Assembly: GCA_938036835.1 (NCBI GenBank)
Contig: CALHWB010000046.1
Location: 15,967-79,966, forward strand
DNA length: 64,000 bases
Origin: an uncultured Propionibacterium sp.
Lineage (GTDB): Bacteria; Actinomycetota; Actinomycetes; Propionibacteriales; Propionibacteriaceae
Direction of reading: 5' to 3'
Under the pieces are notes generated by a model. That model did not search any database. It was not told where the DNA came from and saw nothing but the letters and a program-made list of their open reading frames with translations. The position numbers and the translations under genes were made by a program. This document shows, piece by piece, positions 47,184 to 56,127 of the stretch. Position 1 is the first letter of the stretch; each line of letters starts with the position of its first letter.

Positions 47184-48793
47184 CTGTCCACCACCTCGGC
47201 AAGCTGTTCCTCGACACCCTGGAAGGCTGCGCCGGTGATGGCCTCCTCGGTGATCTGCTCCCCGATGAGGGTGCGCACAATGCTGCCTTCGGCCATCACA
47301 TGGACGACATCGGCCAACCCGACCACCTCACTCAGGTCGGTGGATAGCATCAACACGCCGATGCCATCGTCGGCGAGCCGGCGCAGCAGGGCGTAGATCT
47401 CCTGCTTGGTGCCGACGTCGATGCCCCGGGTCGGGTCGGCGCACAACACCACCGCCGGGTCGGCGGCCAGCCACTTGCCGATCACCACCTTCTGCTGGTT
47501 TCCACCCGACAACTGCGCCGCGATCCGGCCGGCGTCCGGTGGCCTGATCGACATCTTGGTGACCGTCTCGTCCGCGACCTGCCGCTCGGCCGCCGGCCGC
47601 ACCCAGCCGGCCACGGCCCGACGACCCACGGTGGGCAACGAGATGTTCTGCCCGATACTCATCGGCAACACCAGCCCCTGGGTTTTGCGGTCCTCGGGAA
47701 TCAACACCACCCCGGCCCGGATGGCGGCTGCCACCGACCGGAAGGCCCGCCGTGGTTTGCCGCGCAGCATCAGCGTGCCGGCCGCCCTGCGTAGCCCGGC
47801 GATGCCTTCCAGCAATTGGGTCTGCCCCTGCCCGGCCAGGCCAGCCAGAGCGACGATCTGACCGGGAAGCACGCTAAGCGAGATGCCATGCACCGCGGTG
47901 CCCGGCACCGAGAACCCGCCAAGCCCGAGGACCTCGGCCACCGCGGGCTGCCTACTTGGCTTGTCGGGGTAGATAGCGGCGAGTTCCCGCCCCACCATCA
48001 ACTTCACGATCTCCTGCTCATCGGTCTGACTGGTGGGCCGGCTGCCAGCCAGCTGGCCATCCTTAAGCACCACGATCTCGTCGCTGACCTCGAACATCTC
48101 ACTCATCCGATGAGTGATCAGGACGATAGCGGTGCCCTCGGCGCGCAACTGCCTGACCAGGTTGAGCAGGGTTTCCACGTCGCCTTCCCGCAGGCCCGAG
48201 GTGGGCTCATCCAAGATCAGCACGCGCGGCGAGGTTGACATCGCCTTGCCGATCTCGACCAACTGCTTCTGCGCCAGGCTGAGATCGCGAATCATGGCAT
48301 TCGGGTCTATCCGCAGTCCGACACGCGCCAGCATGTCGTTGGCCAGCGTGAGCTGCTCCCGCCGGTTCACCAGCCCGAGGCGGCCAACCGGTTCGCGGCC
48401 CAGGGTGAGGTTCTCGGCCACCGACTGATGGTCGAGAACCGACAGTTCCTGGGCCACCGCTGCGATACCCAGTTCCCGGGCCCGCGCAGGGGTGAGGACG
48501 CGAGGCTCGCCGTCAACGCTGATCACGCCCTCGTCCGGTTGATGGATACCGGTGAGCACCTTAATCAGGGTCGACTTGCCAGCCCCGTTCTCGCCGGCCA
48601 GGGCCAGAACCCGGCCGGGACGCAGCATCAGATCGACCCCGCGCAGCGCATGCACGCCGCCAAATGTCTTAGTGATCCCGGTCGCCACCAGGATGGGATC
48701 CTGCCCCGATACCGGGGAGTTGGGTGTGCCGGCCAAGGCCTGCGCCGGCAGACCGGAATCCTGCCCCGATACCGGGTAACTGGGCTCGGACAT
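47180..48793 (-). CDS. sugar ABC transporter ATPase, two ABC domains (RbsA-like)
   Basis: A 537-residue double ATPase. The first domain has Walker A GENGAGKSTLIK and LILDEPTSGL; the second has a degenerate Walker A (GLAGQGQTQLLEG), signature LSGGNQQKVVIGKWL and LCADPTRGIDVG, as usual for CUT2 ATPases. It powers import by the two permeases. Its first 32 residues contain a duplicated PVSGQD peptide from a 60-base repeat, absent from normal family members; an ATG beyond the repeat is lacking, so the tail seems to be translated. Confidence 0.94.
   Translation of the reverse strand: MSEPSYPVSGQDSGLPAQALAGTPNSPVSGQDPILVATGITKTFGGVHALRGVDLMLRPGRVLALAGENGAGKSTLIKVLTGIHQPDEGVISVDGEPRVLTPARARELGIAAVAQELSVLDHQSVAENLTLGREPVGRLGLVNRREQLTLANDMLARVGLRIDPNAMIRDLSLAQKQLVEIGKAMSTSPRVLILDEPTSGLREGDVETLLNLVRQLRAEGTAIVLITHRMSEMFEVSDEIVVLKDGQLAGSRPTSQTDEQEIVKLMVGRELAAIYPDKPSRQPAVAEVLGLGGFSVPGTAVHGISLSVLPGQIVALAGLAGQGQTQLLEGIAGLRRAAGTLMLRGKPRRAFRSVAAAIRAGVVLIPEDRKTQGLVLPMSIGQNISLPTVGRRAVAGWVRPAAERQVADETVTKMSIRPPDAGRIAAQLSGGNQQKVVIGKWLAADPAVVLCADPTRGIDVGTKQEIYALLRRLADDGIGVLMLSTDLSEVVGLADVVHVMAEGSIVRTLIGEQITEEAITGAAFQGVEEQLAEVVDR
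48698..48776. repeat. 19-base direct repeat, 60-base period, at the 5' end of the ATPase gene
   Basis: ATCCTGCCCCGATACCGGG occurs at 48698-48716 and 48758-48776. The 20-codon in-frame spacing repeats PVSGQD in the ATPase N-terminus. Confidence 0.9.
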
Positions 48794-48799
48794 GGCAAC

Positions 48800-49891
48800 T
48801 CAGCCAAACAGCTTGGATAGCACGTCGTCCGGCAGCTTGGTGGGCAGGAACATGGCATCGGACATGTCCGGACGCACCATCTCGTCCAGGTTGTCCTGGG
48901 TGATGATGTCCAACTCCACCTCGGGCATCTGGCCCGGATCCTCCCCACGCAATGCCTTGATGCCGTATTCGAGAGCGGTCACGACCAGCGTCGGGGATTG
49001 CGAAGGAGCGATCGACTCCCAGCCGGACGCATCCTTGAGCTCCTTCCACTTCTTCAGGAAGCCGTTGTAGCCCTCGCCCGGGATCGGCAGCATCGGCAGC
49101 CCACGCTGCTCCAGCACCTGTAGAGCGCCCAGAGTCATCGCACCACCCTGGGAATAGATGCCCTTGACATCGGGATGCGCCGAGAGCAGATTGCCCGTCG
49201 CGGCCTGCGCCTTGGCCTGATCCCAGTCACCGGCCGCGTTCGCGGTCACCTTGATCTTGGCAGCCTCCAGGGCCTTCTTGGCGGCATCGGCGCGTCCGAT
49301 GCTGACCGGCGTCCCGGAAACCCCGTCGAGCATGAACACCTCATCGCCGCTGGCCAGCTTCTTGGCCAGCCATTCGCCACCGATCCTGCCGAACTCATCG
49401 GCCTTGGTGTTGACGATGATGTTGTATTCGCTTTCGACAGCATTGTCGAACGACACCACCTGGATTCCGGCCTGCTGGGCCCGCTCTACCACCCCGGCCA
49501 GGGCGGACGCGCTGGCGGCGTCGATCAGGATCAGGTTTACCCCCGAAGTGATCATGTCGTTGATCTGCGAGATCTGGGTGTCAACCGAGTTGTTGGCGTC
49601 GGTGACCTGATACTGCTTCACATCGTCGGCGAACTGGTTCTTGCAGGCGTATTCGAACTCGGCGACCATCTGAGAACGCCAAGAGTTGCCGGCCCAGCCG
49701 TTGGCCAGCCCCACCAGCAGCGGACCATCGACGCTGGGCACCAGGTACTTGGCGTTCGAAGCGCCCGCTCCAGCGCTGCCATTCGAGCTACCCGAACCGC
49801 TACCGGCGGTACTGCAGCCGGCTGCCACGCCGGCTACCCCCAGGGCCAGCCCGGCCTGCAGCAGCATGCGGCGACTCATTGGATTGAACAT
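48800..49891 (-). CDS. sugar-binding lipoprotein of the CUT2 transporter (RbsB-like)
   Basis: A 363-residue periplasmic-binding-fold protein. The N-terminus MSRRMLLQAGLALGVAGVAAGCS is a signal peptide with a twin arginine and a lipobox ending at the cysteine, followed by a Gly/Ser linker. The ligand domain contains NNSVDTQISQINDMITSGVNLILID, typical of the RbsB type. Its start follows ACAGGAGGAAAAA, one of the strongest ribosome sites here. The ligand cannot be told from sequence; the lactonase gene upstream suggests an aldose. Confidence 0.93.
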   Translation of the reverse strand: MFNPMSRRMLLQAGLALGVAGVAAGCSTAGSGSGSSNGSAGAGASNAKYLVPSVDGPLLVGLANGWAGNSWRSQMVAEFEYACKNQFADDVKQYQVTDANNSVDTQISQINDMITSGVNLILIDAASASALAGVVERAQQAGIQVVSFDNAVESEYNIIVNTKADEFGRIGGEWLAKKLASGDEVFMLDGVSGTPVSIGRADAAKKALEAAKIKVTANAAGDWDQAKAQAATGNLLSAHPDVKGIYSQGGAMTLGALQVLEQRGLPMLPIPGEGYNGFLKKWKELKDASGWESIAPSQSPTLVVTALEYGIKALRGEDPGQMPEVELDIITQDNLDEMVRPDMSDAMFLPTKLPDDVLSKLFG

Positions 49892-49970
49892 TTTTTCCTC
49901 CTGTTGCCTGACCGGCTACTCCTACCGGTCGACGGATTGACACGACCCCGCCGCGGTCAGACGGCTTGAG

Positions 49971-50840
49971 CTACCGATCGCGAGCCGGCGTGCTGGCCGG
50001 CCCGGTGGTAGCCGTCTGGATAAGCAGCACCGAGCCATCGAGTTCGTGGGCCCGGCTGCCATCCTGGGCTAGCGCCGTGGTAACCGCCAGCACCGAACGA
50101 TCCGGACCGACGAAGGTGCAACTGGTCGGGTTCGCCACCGGCAAATGCCAGACCAGATCGATCTTCCCGGCCGGGGTGTAACGGACGATCCGGGCACCAT
50201 TCCATTTGACCGACCAGAAGCAGCCATCGTCGTCCACGCAGCCGCCATCGGGCACATAGCCTTCCGGATCGCGGGCGAACGCACGCCGATTGGCGATGGC
50301 GCCGGTGTCGGGATCGTAGTCGAATGCCCAGATCACCCGCGGAATCGAGTCGGTGTAATAGAAGGTTTTGCGGTCGGGCGACCAATCTAAACCGTTCGAG
50401 GTGATCACCCCGGTCAACTGAACATCGACCGCGCCACCGGCCAAGCGGTACAGGGCCGAACTGGGTTCTTTTTCCGCATAGCTCATCGAACCGAACCAGC
50501 AGCGGCCCTGCGGGTCGACCTTGCCGTCGTTGAGCCGATGCGTCTGGGGATCGTGCGGGGCCTGCCACACCCGACGCCAGTCGGCGTCCTCGGTCTCCCG
50601 CCGCCACAGGCCATCCTGGAAACCGATCAGCCACCCCCCGTCGGCATGCGGTACCGCGAACCCCGGCAAGCCCGGTAGCTCGATGCTGCTGGCCCGGCTG
50701 CCGTCGAGTGCGGCCGAGTGCAGCCGGCGGCCGAGGATGTCAACAAAATGCAAGCGCTCGCCGTCCCAGACCGGGCCCTCCCCCAGCTCGGTCCGGATTC
50801 CGATCTGCAACAAATCCGGGGCGACTACGCTCTCGACCAT
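49971..50840 (-). CDS. SMP-30/gluconolactonase-family protein
   Basis: A 289-residue six-bladed propeller protein of the SMP-30 family, which hydrolyses sugar lactones. The metal ligand glutamate is in ELGEGPVWDGERLHFVDI, and further family motifs are HRLNDGKVDPQGRCWFGSM and YYTDSIPRVIWAFDYDPDTG (key: SNGLDWSPD and DS). ATG 50840 was chosen over an upstream reading for family fit. It is the first gene of the sugar operon, 80 bases before the binding protein, suggesting oxidative sugar catabolism through a lactone. Confidence 0.9.
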   Translation of the reverse strand: MVESVVAPDLLQIGIRTELGEGPVWDGERLHFVDILGRRLHSAALDGSRASSIELPGLPGFAVPHADGGWLIGFQDGLWRRETEDADWRRVWQAPHDPQTHRLNDGKVDPQGRCWFGSMSYAEKEPSSALYRLAGGAVDVQLTGVITSNGLDWSPDRKTFYYTDSIPRVIWAFDYDPDTGAIANRRAFARDPEGYVPDGGCVDDDGCFWSVKWNGARIVRYTPAGKIDLVWHLPVANPTSCTFVGPDRSVLAVTTALAQDGSRAHELDGSVLLIQTATTGPASTPARDR

Positions 50841-50879
50841 GGTCTTCCTCGATCCCACTCGGTCTGGTTGATGTGCTGA

Positions 50880-50908
50880 ATCCTGACTCGCAGCGGGCGT
50901 CCCGTCAA
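50880..50908 (-). promoter_or_regulatory. possible promoter of the sugar operon
   Basis: On the minus strand TTGACG (50908-50903) and CAGGAT (50885-50880) are 17 bases apart, about 40 bases before the lactonase start. The -10 element is a modest match. No operator could be identified with confidence. Confidence 0.4.
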
Positions 50909-51134
50909 GTTCCAATCTTGAAGCAAGCCATCGGATAAGTCGCAGGCCTGCGCGGCGAGACGCATTCCCAAGGTAAGAGACCAAGTGGCTTCAATATCGG
51001 CCCAAGATAGTAGCCCACCGGCGGCCGAGCATGCTCTTGCCGGAACTCGGCGGCCACCAAAGCACCCAAGACGGCGCGCGAGCCTGCGCCGCCGCTGGAC
51101 GCCCTGAGGCCTCGATTACAGCCGCCGGGCGATA

Positions 51135-51815
51135 TCAGGGAGCGGGGATCCGGGTGATGTACTGCACGTCGTATAACACCACCGGAATCTGCCAATCGCC
51201 ATTCCAGACCGCCGTGATTCCGGATATCCGGGCGGCCCTAACCAATTCGGCGGCGACACTCTCGCAGGCCTCCCGGTATTCACCCGGATCCACCCGCATC
51301 CGGCGCAGGATGCCCATGGGCCTGGGAGCAACGAATGCCTCCACATTGATCAACGCCTCACCGGGCGAAACCGCCAGCCGTTCGGCGTCCAATTCATTCA
51401 TGTATACCACGCCGCGCAGCCCAGTAGCCCGATGCGCCACAAACGGATCGTCGTCATCGTCATCAAACTCCGACGCGATGGGCATCGCCCATTCGGTTGC
51501 GATCCGCCGCTCGCGTAAATAGCCGGTTACTTGTTCCAGTGGCCATTTCTGCGACCGCCACCCACGCTGTTGTTCAAAGCGGGCACGCCATAGCGCGTTC
51601 GCCAGATCGTCCAGTCGCGCGCTGCCACCGGACGGCATCGGAATCACTTCATCCCGGGCCAGTTCGCGCAGCATGGCCGCCAGGCTGGAAGGCACAAAAC
51701 CGGGACGCAATACCAGCAGACGAGGCCACAGCCGATCCAGGGTCTGCTCATCGAAGTCCACGCTCGCCGAACGGCCGTCTGCATAGACGATTGGCGGCCG
51801 AGCGTTCGGATTCAT
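51135..51815 (-). CDS. hypothetical protein, possibly DUF6891-like
   Basis: A 226-residue soluble acidic protein with the start MNPNARPPIVYADGRS. It has an Asp run (EFDDDDDDPF) and a C-terminal part, GLRGVVYMNELDAERLAVSPGEAL and later SVAAELVRAARISGITAVWNGDWQIPVVL (key: WNGD), that reminds me of DUF6891 proteins. No catalytic motif is evident. It is separate from its neighbours. An ATG 12 codons upstream is less likely. Confidence 0.55.
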   Translation of the reverse strand: MNPNARPPIVYADGRSASVDFDEQTLDRLWPRLLVLRPGFVPSSLAAMLRELARDEVIPMPSGGSARLDDLANALWRARFEQQRGWRSQKWPLEQVTGYLRERRIATEWAMPIASEFDDDDDDPFVAHRATGLRGVVYMNELDAERLAVSPGEALINVEAFVAPRPMGILRRMRVDPGEYREACESVAAELVRAARISGITAVWNGDWQIPVVLYDVQYITRIPAP

Positions 51816-52310
51816 AGGAAACAGCCAACAACCAATGGGTGGCGCTCGCAAGGAGTTGAGCGCAGTCGGGCTGGGTTTGCCGCTGGCGAGAGCCCGGTCA
51901 CCGGACGCGCCCGCCGCGCACTCAGCCGGCTTTCACCCCCAGCCATCCACGCATTCGGCGAGTTCACCGACTACCACAGGCGAGCGGAACGGTAACATCG
52001 CTCACTCTCAACCATTCCCTTAACCCTGAGCCAACGCCTTCGGGCGATTCCGGCGACGCAACAAGCGATGAGGGGCTCCCGGCCGCTCCGCCGATCCACC
52101 GGTACGAGCACCTCATGAATTGGCATAACCCAGCCCCGGGCAGACATCGGAATGGCCGGGTCATACTACCGGTGGCCGGATGCCGCCGGTCGCGGTGCAA
52201 CGGTCGCATACCGGAAGTCCACGCCGGATTCGGTGGCTACCGCCGCAAACCGGCCGTGTGGCCCCGGCATATCTGCACCGCCGGACACGGCTCATCCGCG
52301 GTGCCGGTGG
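51816..52310. other. 495-base gap
   Basis: No supported gene on either strand. It should contain the promoter of the hypothetical protein gene (minus strand) and the 3' flank of the DUF2130 gene. Nothing else stands out. Confidence 0.4.
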
Positions 52311-53747
52311 TTACTGAGCCTGGTCCCGGTGCTCGGCGGCCGGCGAATCGCCGGATCGTGCCGCCTCAAGCTCGGCGAATTTCGCGGCCATCGTGGGGTT
52401 CCTACGGGTGAGTTTCTTCACCGTGACATCCTGCGCCTTGTTGTTGGCAAGCCGAAGGTTGCGTTCCGAGCCGAGCAGGGCGTCCTTCACCTTCTGCAAC
52501 CGGTCGATGGCCTTGTCTATCTCCTCGATGGCGGTGTGGAACCTCCGGGAGGCCAGGTCGTAGTTACGCGCGAAGCCGTCCTTGAAGGCGTCCAGCTGGT
52601 TCTCGAAATTCGTGATGTCGATGTTTTGCGCCTTCACGAGTTCGAGCTCGGTCTTGTATTTCAGCGAGTTCAGGGCGGCGTTGCGCAGCAGCGTGATCAT
52701 GGGGATGAAGAACTGTGGCCGTACCACATACATTTTCGGATAGCGGTGCGAGACATCCACGATACCGGAATTGTAGAGCTCGTTTTCGGGTTCCAGCAAA
52801 GTCACCAACACCGCATATTCGCATTTCTTCTCGGCACGGTCCTTGTCCAGTTCCTTGAAGAAGTCCTCATTCTTGTGCCTGGTCGCCGTGGTATCGGATT
52901 CGTTCTTCATCTCGAACATGATCGAGACCACCTCGATGCCCGCTTCGTTCTCTTCCCGGAAGATGAAATCCCCCTTGCTCCCGGTGCGCGCGTCGTTGTC
53001 CTTCTCGAAATAGGCATTCTGGAAGGCGGTGGCCCGCAGCCGGTTGAACTCGATCTCGCAGTGCTGTTCCAGGGTCTCACCGACCATCTTGGTCGACAGC
53101 CGTGCCTTCATGTCCCGCAACCGCTCAATGGCCTCATCGCGATCCTTGAGCTGGGTCTCGTACTTGTCGCGCAGGGATTGCTCGGCCAGTCGTTTCTCCA
53201 ACGCGGCCCGCTCCAGTCCGCCGCGTAACTCGTCTCGTTCCTGGATCACCGCGTTGACCGCCTCGGTGACGGCCAGCCGGTGTTTGGTCTCTCCGACGGC
53301 CAGTTCGGCTTGTAGGGCCTGCACCTCGGCTTCCCGGGCGGCGGTGGCCAGCTGCAATTCGCTGGCCAGCCTGGCCTCGGCCAGCTTGGCGGCCGTCTGC
53401 TGTTCCCGTCTGGCCTCGGCCAGCTCGTGCTCCAGCCGGACGCGCTCCCGCTCCACCGCGTCGACGGCCTCGGTGACCGCCACTTTCTGGGCGAGCCGGC
53501 TGGCATCCAGCCTCGCCTGCAAATCCTTGATCTCGGCGTCCCGGGCGGCGGAGGCCTGCTGCAATTCGGTGGCCGCGTTCGCGGCAGCGACCTCCAGAGC
53601 ATGCCGCTTCTCCTGCTCGGCCAACGCCAACCGCTCCGCAAGCTGCTTGTGGAACTCCTTGTCGCGTACCTGTCTCGCGATATCGGCGTAGCCGGCTTCG
53701 TCGATGGTGAACGCCCTGCCGCAATGCGGGCAGCTGATCTCGTGCAT
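52311..53747 (-). CDS. DUF2130 coiled-coil protein with N-terminal zinc ribbon
   Basis: A 478-residue protein. Residues 1-15 contain half of a zinc ribbon (ISCPHCGRAF), residues about 30-230 form a long Ala/Glu/Arg-rich coiled coil, and the rest is the DUF2130 domain (GDFIFREENEAGIEVVSIMFEMKNESD, key residues D, E and EMK), which is related to PD-(D/E)XK nuclease folds. Its cellular role is not established. ATG 53747 (MHEISCPHC) was chosen over one 8 codons upstream because of the GGAGGTAACC site. Two internal coiled-coil segments are near-repeats. Confidence 0.8.
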   Translation of the reverse strand: MHEISCPHCGRAFTIDEAGYADIARQVRDKEFHKQLAERLALAEQEKRHALEVAAANAATELQQASAARDAEIKDLQARLDASRLAQKVAVTEAVDAVERERVRLEHELAEARREQQTAAKLAEARLASELQLATAAREAEVQALQAELAVGETKHRLAVTEAVNAVIQERDELRGGLERAALEKRLAEQSLRDKYETQLKDRDEAIERLRDMKARLSTKMVGETLEQHCEIEFNRLRATAFQNAYFEKDNDARTGSKGDFIFREENEAGIEVVSIMFEMKNESDTTATRHKNEDFFKELDKDRAEKKCEYAVLVTLLEPENELYNSGIVDVSHRYPKMYVVRPQFFIPMITLLRNAALNSLKYKTELELVKAQNIDITNFENQLDAFKDGFARNYDLASRRFHTAIEEIDKAIDRLQKVKDALLGSERNLRLANNKAQDVTVKKLTRRNPTMAAKFAELEAARSGDSPAAEHRDQAQ

Positions 53748-53989
53748 GCTGGTTACCTCCTGGCAAAGCATCCCACATCGGCTGCCGGCCGGGCGGTAAG
53801 CGCTGCGGTCCCGCTAGCGCCGATTCAACCTGGGCTCACGGGCCGGGGCCTCTTCCCGGCGGCCCATGCGACGCCGATCGTCGCCAGCACGAACCCAGGC
53901 AGACGACTCAAAACCTGTCATGTTGCAACCGGGTCATGCAGCATCCGACGCTGGGACGGCCACCGGGCGCCACCTGACCTTATCGCCGC

Positions 53990-54008
53990 TTAGGGTAGCC
54001 TAGGTAAA
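53990..54008. promoter_or_regulatory. candidate DtxR/IdeR iron box
   Basis: TTAGGGTAGCCTAGGTAAA matches 14 of 19 positions of the DtxR/IdeR consensus, including 12 of the first 13. It lies in a 588-base gap (53748-54335) between the DUF2130 gene and the quinone oxidoreductase gene; otherwise that gap shows no gene. Which gene it might control is not clear. Confidence 0.4.
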
Positions 54009-54335
54009 AAGCACCCGAACGAGCAGCGCTGGCCGGCTTTCCGCTATGGAAGGACTTGGATGTGACATTCGTGAGCATTTCTGCGCAGGGCCAGTGAGCC
54101 TCCCAGCACCAACCGGTCTTGCCCCCAGGTGACCGTCGGGCCACCACGACCGGGTGTGGCCCGACGGGTCACACCCGGTCACTGGTTCCGGCCAGCGGTT
54201 CGTCGCCCGGCGAGGCACCGGCCGTTGGCTGAGCCCAGCCGGCCAGCGGGCCGACCAGCAAAGACGGCGACACACTATGCCGTTGGTAGGCTGGGCTGTG
54301 ACTACAACCCCAGCGGATCTTATTCAGGAGCCCCC

Positions 54336-55337
54336 ATGCCAAGGATTCTTCGCCTGCACGATTTCAGCGGGCCAACGGGTCTGAGACTGGACAAGTTGCC
54401 CAGCGCACAGCCCGGCCCCGGCGAGGCGCGCCTCAAGGTACTCGCCTGCTCGGTCACCATCGATCAATTGGCCTACCTGGAGGGCAAGGGCTATGGCGAA
54501 GCAGGCCGCCCGGCGCTACCGGCAAGGTTTGGCTATGGGGCGACCGGCGTGGTGGATGCGATCGGCGAGGACGTCGACCCGAGCTGGCTCGGCAAATCGG
54601 TGGCGCCCATCGGCCCCTTCGATCAGGCCAGGTACGGCTGCGCCGGGGAGGAGGCCATCGTGCCCGCAGACACCCTGGTCGAGTTGCCCGCCAATCTGAG
54701 CCCTGAGCAGGGCGCGGCCCTGTGGATTCCCTATCTGACCGCCTATGCCCTGGTGCTGCTCGGGCAGGTCCGGGCGGGCGATCATGTCGTACTGCCTGGG
54801 GGCTCATCCACCGTCGGGCTGGCGGCGATCCAGATCTGCCGGGCCGTTGGCGCCCTGCCGATCGCGGTGACCCGTAGCGAACAGAAGGTGGCGGCGCTGC
54901 TGGCCGCCGGCGCCCAGGCCGTGGTGCACACCGGCACACAGGACTACGTCACGCAACTCGACCGGCTCACCGACGGGGCCGGAGCCCGCATCACCTTCGA
55001 CCCCGTCGGGGGCAGTTTCCTCACCGCCGCCGCAGCGGCCAGCGCACCCGGCGGCATCATCATCGAATATGGCGTGCTCGGTGGGCTAGACGGGCGGTTC
55101 CCGGTCGAGCAGGTGATCGGGAAGGGCCTGACCATCCGCGGATGGACGGTCGGTGAGTTGGTGGCCGATCCCGTCGCCTGCCGGCAGGCCATCGACCATG
55201 TGCTGCAGCGGGTGGCCACCGGCAATTATCTGCCCACGGTCGCCGCCGTCTTCCCGCTCGCCGATGTGGTGGCCGCCTGCCATTACGTCCAGGCCGGCAC
55301 CGGTCTGGGCCGCACGGTGCTTCTGCCGGAGAACTGA
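54336..55337 (+). CDS. zinc-independent MDR-family NADPH:quinone oxidoreductase
   Basis: A 333-residue medium-chain reductase of the quinone oxidoreductase group. The N-terminal catalytic domain has AYLEGKGYGEAGRPALPARFGYGATGVV (key: P-x-x-GYGATG) without the structural zinc cysteines, and the Rossmann domain has GDHVVLPGGSSTVGLAAIQICRA (key: GGSSTVGLA). ATG 54336 follows CAGGAG. It reduces quinones or related enones with NADPH; the true substrate is unknown. Single gene, followed by a stem-loop. Confidence 0.85.
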   Translation: MPRILRLHDFSGPTGLRLDKLPSAQPGPGEARLKVLACSVTIDQLAYLEGKGYGEAGRPALPARFGYGATGVVDAIGEDVDPSWLGKSVAPIGPFDQARYGCAGEEAIVPADTLVELPANLSPEQGAALWIPYLTAYALVLLGQVRAGDHVVLPGGSSTVGLAAIQICRAVGALPIAVTRSEQKVAALLAAGAQAVVHTGTQDYVTQLDRLTDGAGARITFDPVGGSFLTAAAAASAPGGIIIEYGVLGGLDGRFPVEQVIGKGLTIRGWTVGELVADPVACRQAIDHVLQRVATGNYLPTVAAVFPLADVVAACHYVQAGTGLGRTVLLPEN

Positions 55338-55354
55338 ACGCTCCAGTCCGGCAG

Positions 55355-55410
55355 CCGGTTCGTTCCCGGAAGTCGTCTCCGGGCAGGTCGCCCCCTCCGG
55401 AACGAGCCGG
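55355..55410 (+). terminator. stem-loop after the quinone oxidoreductase gene
   Basis: CCGGTTCGTTCC (55355-55366) pairs with GGAACGAGCCGG (55399-55410) through 11 pairs and one G-T wobble. It begins 18 bases after the stop codon. No T-tract follows. Confidence 0.4.
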
Positions 55411-55607
55411 GCAAGCCAGGGTTTTGGCCGGCCGGGTTCGCCCGCTGGCGGCGTGCTGCCGCAGACTTGGCCACTGCTGTATCCCGGCTACGCCGCGGGC
55501 ACCCCGGCATCGTGGGCTCGGGCAGGCCGAATGCCACCGGAACCCCGCAGATGGGCCGCGATTACAACGCCCACGGCCCATCCCGGCCGATAGAACGAGT
55601 GAATTCC

Positions 55608-56108
55608 CTACTGAGCAGCTACAGCTATCGGGTAGTCGGCGGCGGTGAAGGTCTCGGGATCGGGTCCGGTTGACCGCCTGGGCGCATAACGGGTTCAGCT
55701 CGATCTGGTTCAGGACGGGCACCAGGCCGGTCTCATCCTGCAGATGCTGCAAATGGTGCGGCAGGAGGTTGCAGACGCCGATGGCCCGGATCCGGCCGTC
55801 CTGGCGGAGTCGGTCCATCGCTCGATAGGCCTGCACGGTGTTCGCGAAGTCGGTCGGCACCGGCCAGTGCGATAGGTACAGATCGAGGTATTCCAGGCCA
55901 AGCCGGGCCAGGCTGGCCTCGAAACCCCGCATCGCCTGGCCGTAGCCGTACTGGGCGGGCCACAGCTTGGTGGTGATGGACAGTTCCGCGCGGGGCACTC
56001 CGCTGCTACGGATACCGTCGCCGACCGCGCGTCCGTTCAGGTAGGCGGCGGTGTCGATTCGGTTTCGTCCCGGCGATCGCCATCCGAGATTGGGATCCGA
56101 TCGCTCAT
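55608..56108 (-). pseudogene. decayed aldo/keto reductase with two internal deletions
   Basis: A normal start (AGGAGG site, ATG 56108, MSDRIPISDGD) runs out of frame after about 12 codons. A second frame supplies RIDTAAYLNGRAVGDGIRSSGVPRAELSITTKLWPAQYG through to NQIELNPLCAQAV, the middle of an aldo/keto reductase including the catalytic D, Y-equivalent and K regions. A third frame gives GPDPETFTAADYPIAV before the stop at 55608-55610, a typical family C-terminus. About 30 codons near the start and about 100 before the end are therefore missing. It lies 20 bases after an intact paralogue. Confidence 0.7.
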
Positions 56109-56127
56109 CGTTTCCTCCTGGGGTAGG

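Noticed and set aside
55060..55998. A 312-residue intact aldo/keto reductase
   Set aside because: Only the first third is family-like; the rest is antisense to the quinone oxidoreductase gene, so the locus is a pseudogene.
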